Origin: Eubacteriales Family XIII. Incertae Sedis bacterium
GTDB taxonomy: Bacteria > Bacillota > Clostridia > Peptostreptococcales > Anaerovoracaceae
Length of the DNA: 59,554 nucleotides
NCBI GenBank assembly: GCA_031256875.1
Contig: JAIRPQ010000004.1
Coordinates: 1 to 59,554 of the forward strand
Reading direction: 5' to 3'
The notes under the pieces are model-generated. The model did no database searches. It was not told the DNA's origin and was given only the letters and a program-made list of their open reading frames with translations. Both the position numbers and the translations under genes were made by a program. Of this stretch, positions 58,355 to 59,554 are shown piece by piece; position 1 is the first letter of the stretch, and every line of letters starts with the position of its first letter.

Positions 58355-58884
58355 AAGTATTAGAGCTTTTGGATGAAATAGAGGAAATCTGCGAAACCAG
58401 TTCGAGCATGCCGCTCATCTCGAACAAAATCGTCGTGGACAAAGCGGAGCTGATCGAGATCGTCAAGGAGGTGCGCGTGGCCCTGCCTGAGGAGATACAG
58501 CAGGCGCAGTTCATCAAGAACGAGCGCGAACGCATCCTGGGCGAAGCGAAGCAGGAATACGCCCTGCTGATAAAGGACGCGGAGAAGCAGGCTGAGGTCA
58601 TGGTGGACCAGCACGAGATAACGGCGCACGCGAAGGAGCGGGCGAACGAGATCATGGCGAAGACCGAGCAAAACGTGAAACAGCTAAAAATGAACACGTT
58701 TGACTATATCGACCAGACCATCCAGGAGTTCCATCAGACCATTACCATGCTTGACACCAAATACGTCCAAGAAATGTTCCAGAACATCCAACAGACATTC
58801 GAGGAGATCGGCTCCAAGCTGAACAACAACAGGAGCGAGATAAAGGAGCTGGCGTACAGGACGCAGGTTGACAACGAGCTGTGA
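58351..58884 (+). CDS. Coiled-coil protein downstream of coaD
   Basis: A 177-residue, highly charged helical protein without membrane segments: MKVLELLDEIEEICETSSSM, VDKAELIEIVKEVRVALPEE, then a long coiled coil rich in Ala, Lys and Glu (KNERERILGEAKQEYALLIK, ERANEIMAKTEQNVKQL) and a short C-terminal NRSEIKELAY. Small proteins of this kind, sometimes labelled ATPase or DivIVA-like, are commonly found between coaD and the ylbM/tmcAL gene in Clostridia, and no function is established that I know of. Both ends overlap the neighbouring genes by four or fewer bases. Confidence 0.8.
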   Translation: MKVLELLDEIEEICETSSSMPLISNKIVVDKAELIEIVKEVRVALPEEIQQAQFIKNERERILGEAKQEYALLIKDAEKQAEVMVDQHEITAHAKERANEIMAKTEQNVKQLKMNTFDYIDQTIQEFHQTITMLDTKYVQEMFQNIQQTFEEIGSKLNNNRSEIKELAYRTQVDNEL

Positions 58885-59554
58885 TGCCTGTTCTTGGGAT
58901 CATAGCCGAATACGACCCGTTCCACAACGGACACCTATACCACCTGAGAGAGTCATTGTCACGGACCGGCGCGGACGCGTCGGTCTGCGTTATGAGCGGG
59001 GGCTTCACACAGCGCGGGCTGCCCGCCATGTTCGGCAAGAAGCTCCGCGCCGAAGCCGCCGCAGGGTGCGGGGTGGATCTGGTGATAGAGCTGCCCTTCG
59101 TGTACGCGGCGGGCAACGCGGAGCATTTCGCTCGCGGCGCGGTGCGGATACTGGACGGCCTTGGCATAGTTGACTGCCTGTCATTCGGCAGCGAGTCCGG
59201 CGATATCGGCGCGCTGTCGGAGGTGGCGGCGCTGTTCGCGGACGATTCGGACCGGCTGAACGCGGCGGTGCGAAGCGGTATGTCGGACGGGCTGAGCTAC
59301 CCCGCGGCTCGCGAAAGGGCGGCGGCCGAGCTGCTTGGGGAGGGCGCGGCGGCGCTGATGCGCGAGCCGAACAATATCCTCGCGATAGAGTATCTGAAAG
59401 AGCTGCGCAGGCAGGGCAGCGCGATAGAGCCGTTCACGCTGAGGCGCCACGCGGCGGGCGCGGGCGAGGTGAACCAGGCGGCGGGAGTCGCGGGCGCTAC
59501 CGCGATACGCAGGATGTTCGAGGGCGTAGCGGAGCGAGGGGACGGCGGTGCGCC
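58884..59554 (+). CDS. tmcAL: tRNA(Met) cytidine acetate ligase TmcAL (partial, runs off the right edge)
   Basis: The first 223 residues of a YlbM/TmcAL protein: GIIAEYDPFHNGHLYHLRES carries the HxGH nucleotidyl-transferase motif, followed by MSGGFTQRGLPAMFGKKLRA, DLVIELPFVYAAGNAEHFAR and CLSFGSESGD, with EPNNILAIEYLKELRRQGS further on. TmcAL forms N4-acetylcytidine at the wobble position of elongator tRNA-Met using acetate and ATP. Start ATG 58884 shares bases with the preceding stop (TGATG). No frameshift is seen up to the window end. Confidence 0.92.
   Translation, partial: MPVLGIIAEYDPFHNGHLYHLRESLSRTGADASVCVMSGGFTQRGLPAMFGKKLRAEAAAGCGVDLVIELPFVYAAGNAEHFARGAVRILDGLGIVDCLSFGSESGDIGALSEVAALFADDSDRLNAAVRSGMSDGLSYPAARERAAAELLGEGAAALMREPNNILAIEYLKELRRQGSAIEPFTLRRHAAGAGEVNQAAGVAGATAIRRMFEGVAERGDGGA

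Overview
The window reads as chromosome from a strictly anaerobic, acetogenic member of the Clostridia (Firmicutes). The main reason is a nearly complete carbonyl branch of the Wood-Ljungdahl pathway (Ni-CO dehydrogenase, acetyl-CoA synthase, both corrinoid Fe-S protein subunits, methyl-THF methyltransferase, nickel-insertion ATPases). Supporting signs are Gram-positive style Shine-Dalgarno sites, lipoprotein signal peptides, a clostridial rpmB/Asp23/recG/rsmD/coaD/tmcAL block and AddB rather than RecB. The genus cannot be assigned from sequence reading alone.

Layout. 1-4.2 kb: secreted proteins with fibronectin-III/Big2-type or lysine-rich Ig-like repeats, including a decayed copy. 4.2-4.8 kb: hicBA toxin-antitoxin and tRNA-Thr(CGU). 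4.9-5.7 kb: a crotonase. 5.8-9.9 kb (minus): a corrinoid operon with reductive activator (RACo), DUF3786, corrinoid protein and DUF1638. 10.1-22.5 kb (plus): a PucR/CdaR-like regulator, a His-rich presumed nickel protein, CooT, then the CODH/ACS operon cooC-acsA-acsF-acsB-acsD-acsC-acsE-(zinc ribbon protein)-MtgA-like methyltransferase, closed by a strong terminator. 22.7-24.0 kb (minus): a MATE exporter.

24.3-46.7 kb (plus) is the unusual part, and it reads visibly lower in G+C than its flanks. It holds two adjacent loci, each with an Old Yellow Enzyme-type Fe-S flavoprotein, a set of SnoaL/NTF2-like proteins of about 235-270 residues, and a peptide-type (Dpp/Opp) ABC transporter with its lipoprotein. 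A second PucR/CdaR-like regulator sits between them. There are seven SnoaL-like genes. Six form two trios, A-B-C, in the same order in both loci, each member closest by eye to its counterpart in the other locus. The seventh stands alone before the second trio. I read this as an undescribed uptake-and-conversion pathway built on a heteromeric SnoaL-like enzyme plus a flavoenzyme whose usual active-site tyrosine is tryptophan. The substrate is unknown.

46.9-59.6 kb returns to G+C-rich core genes: an acyl-CoA ligase, AddB without a neighbouring addA, a SAM methyltransferase, tgt, rpmB, Asp23, recG with a repeat insert, rsmD behind a triplicated start region, coaD, a coiled-coil protein and the start of tmcAL.

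How it fits together: CODH/ACS joins CO, a methyl group and CoA. AcsE and the corrinoid Fe-S protein deliver the methyl from methyl-THF. The two CooC-type ATPases, CooT and the His-rich protein would supply nickel. The minus-strand operon would keep a separate corrinoid protein in its active reduced state, although no substrate-specific methyltransferase for it is encoded here.
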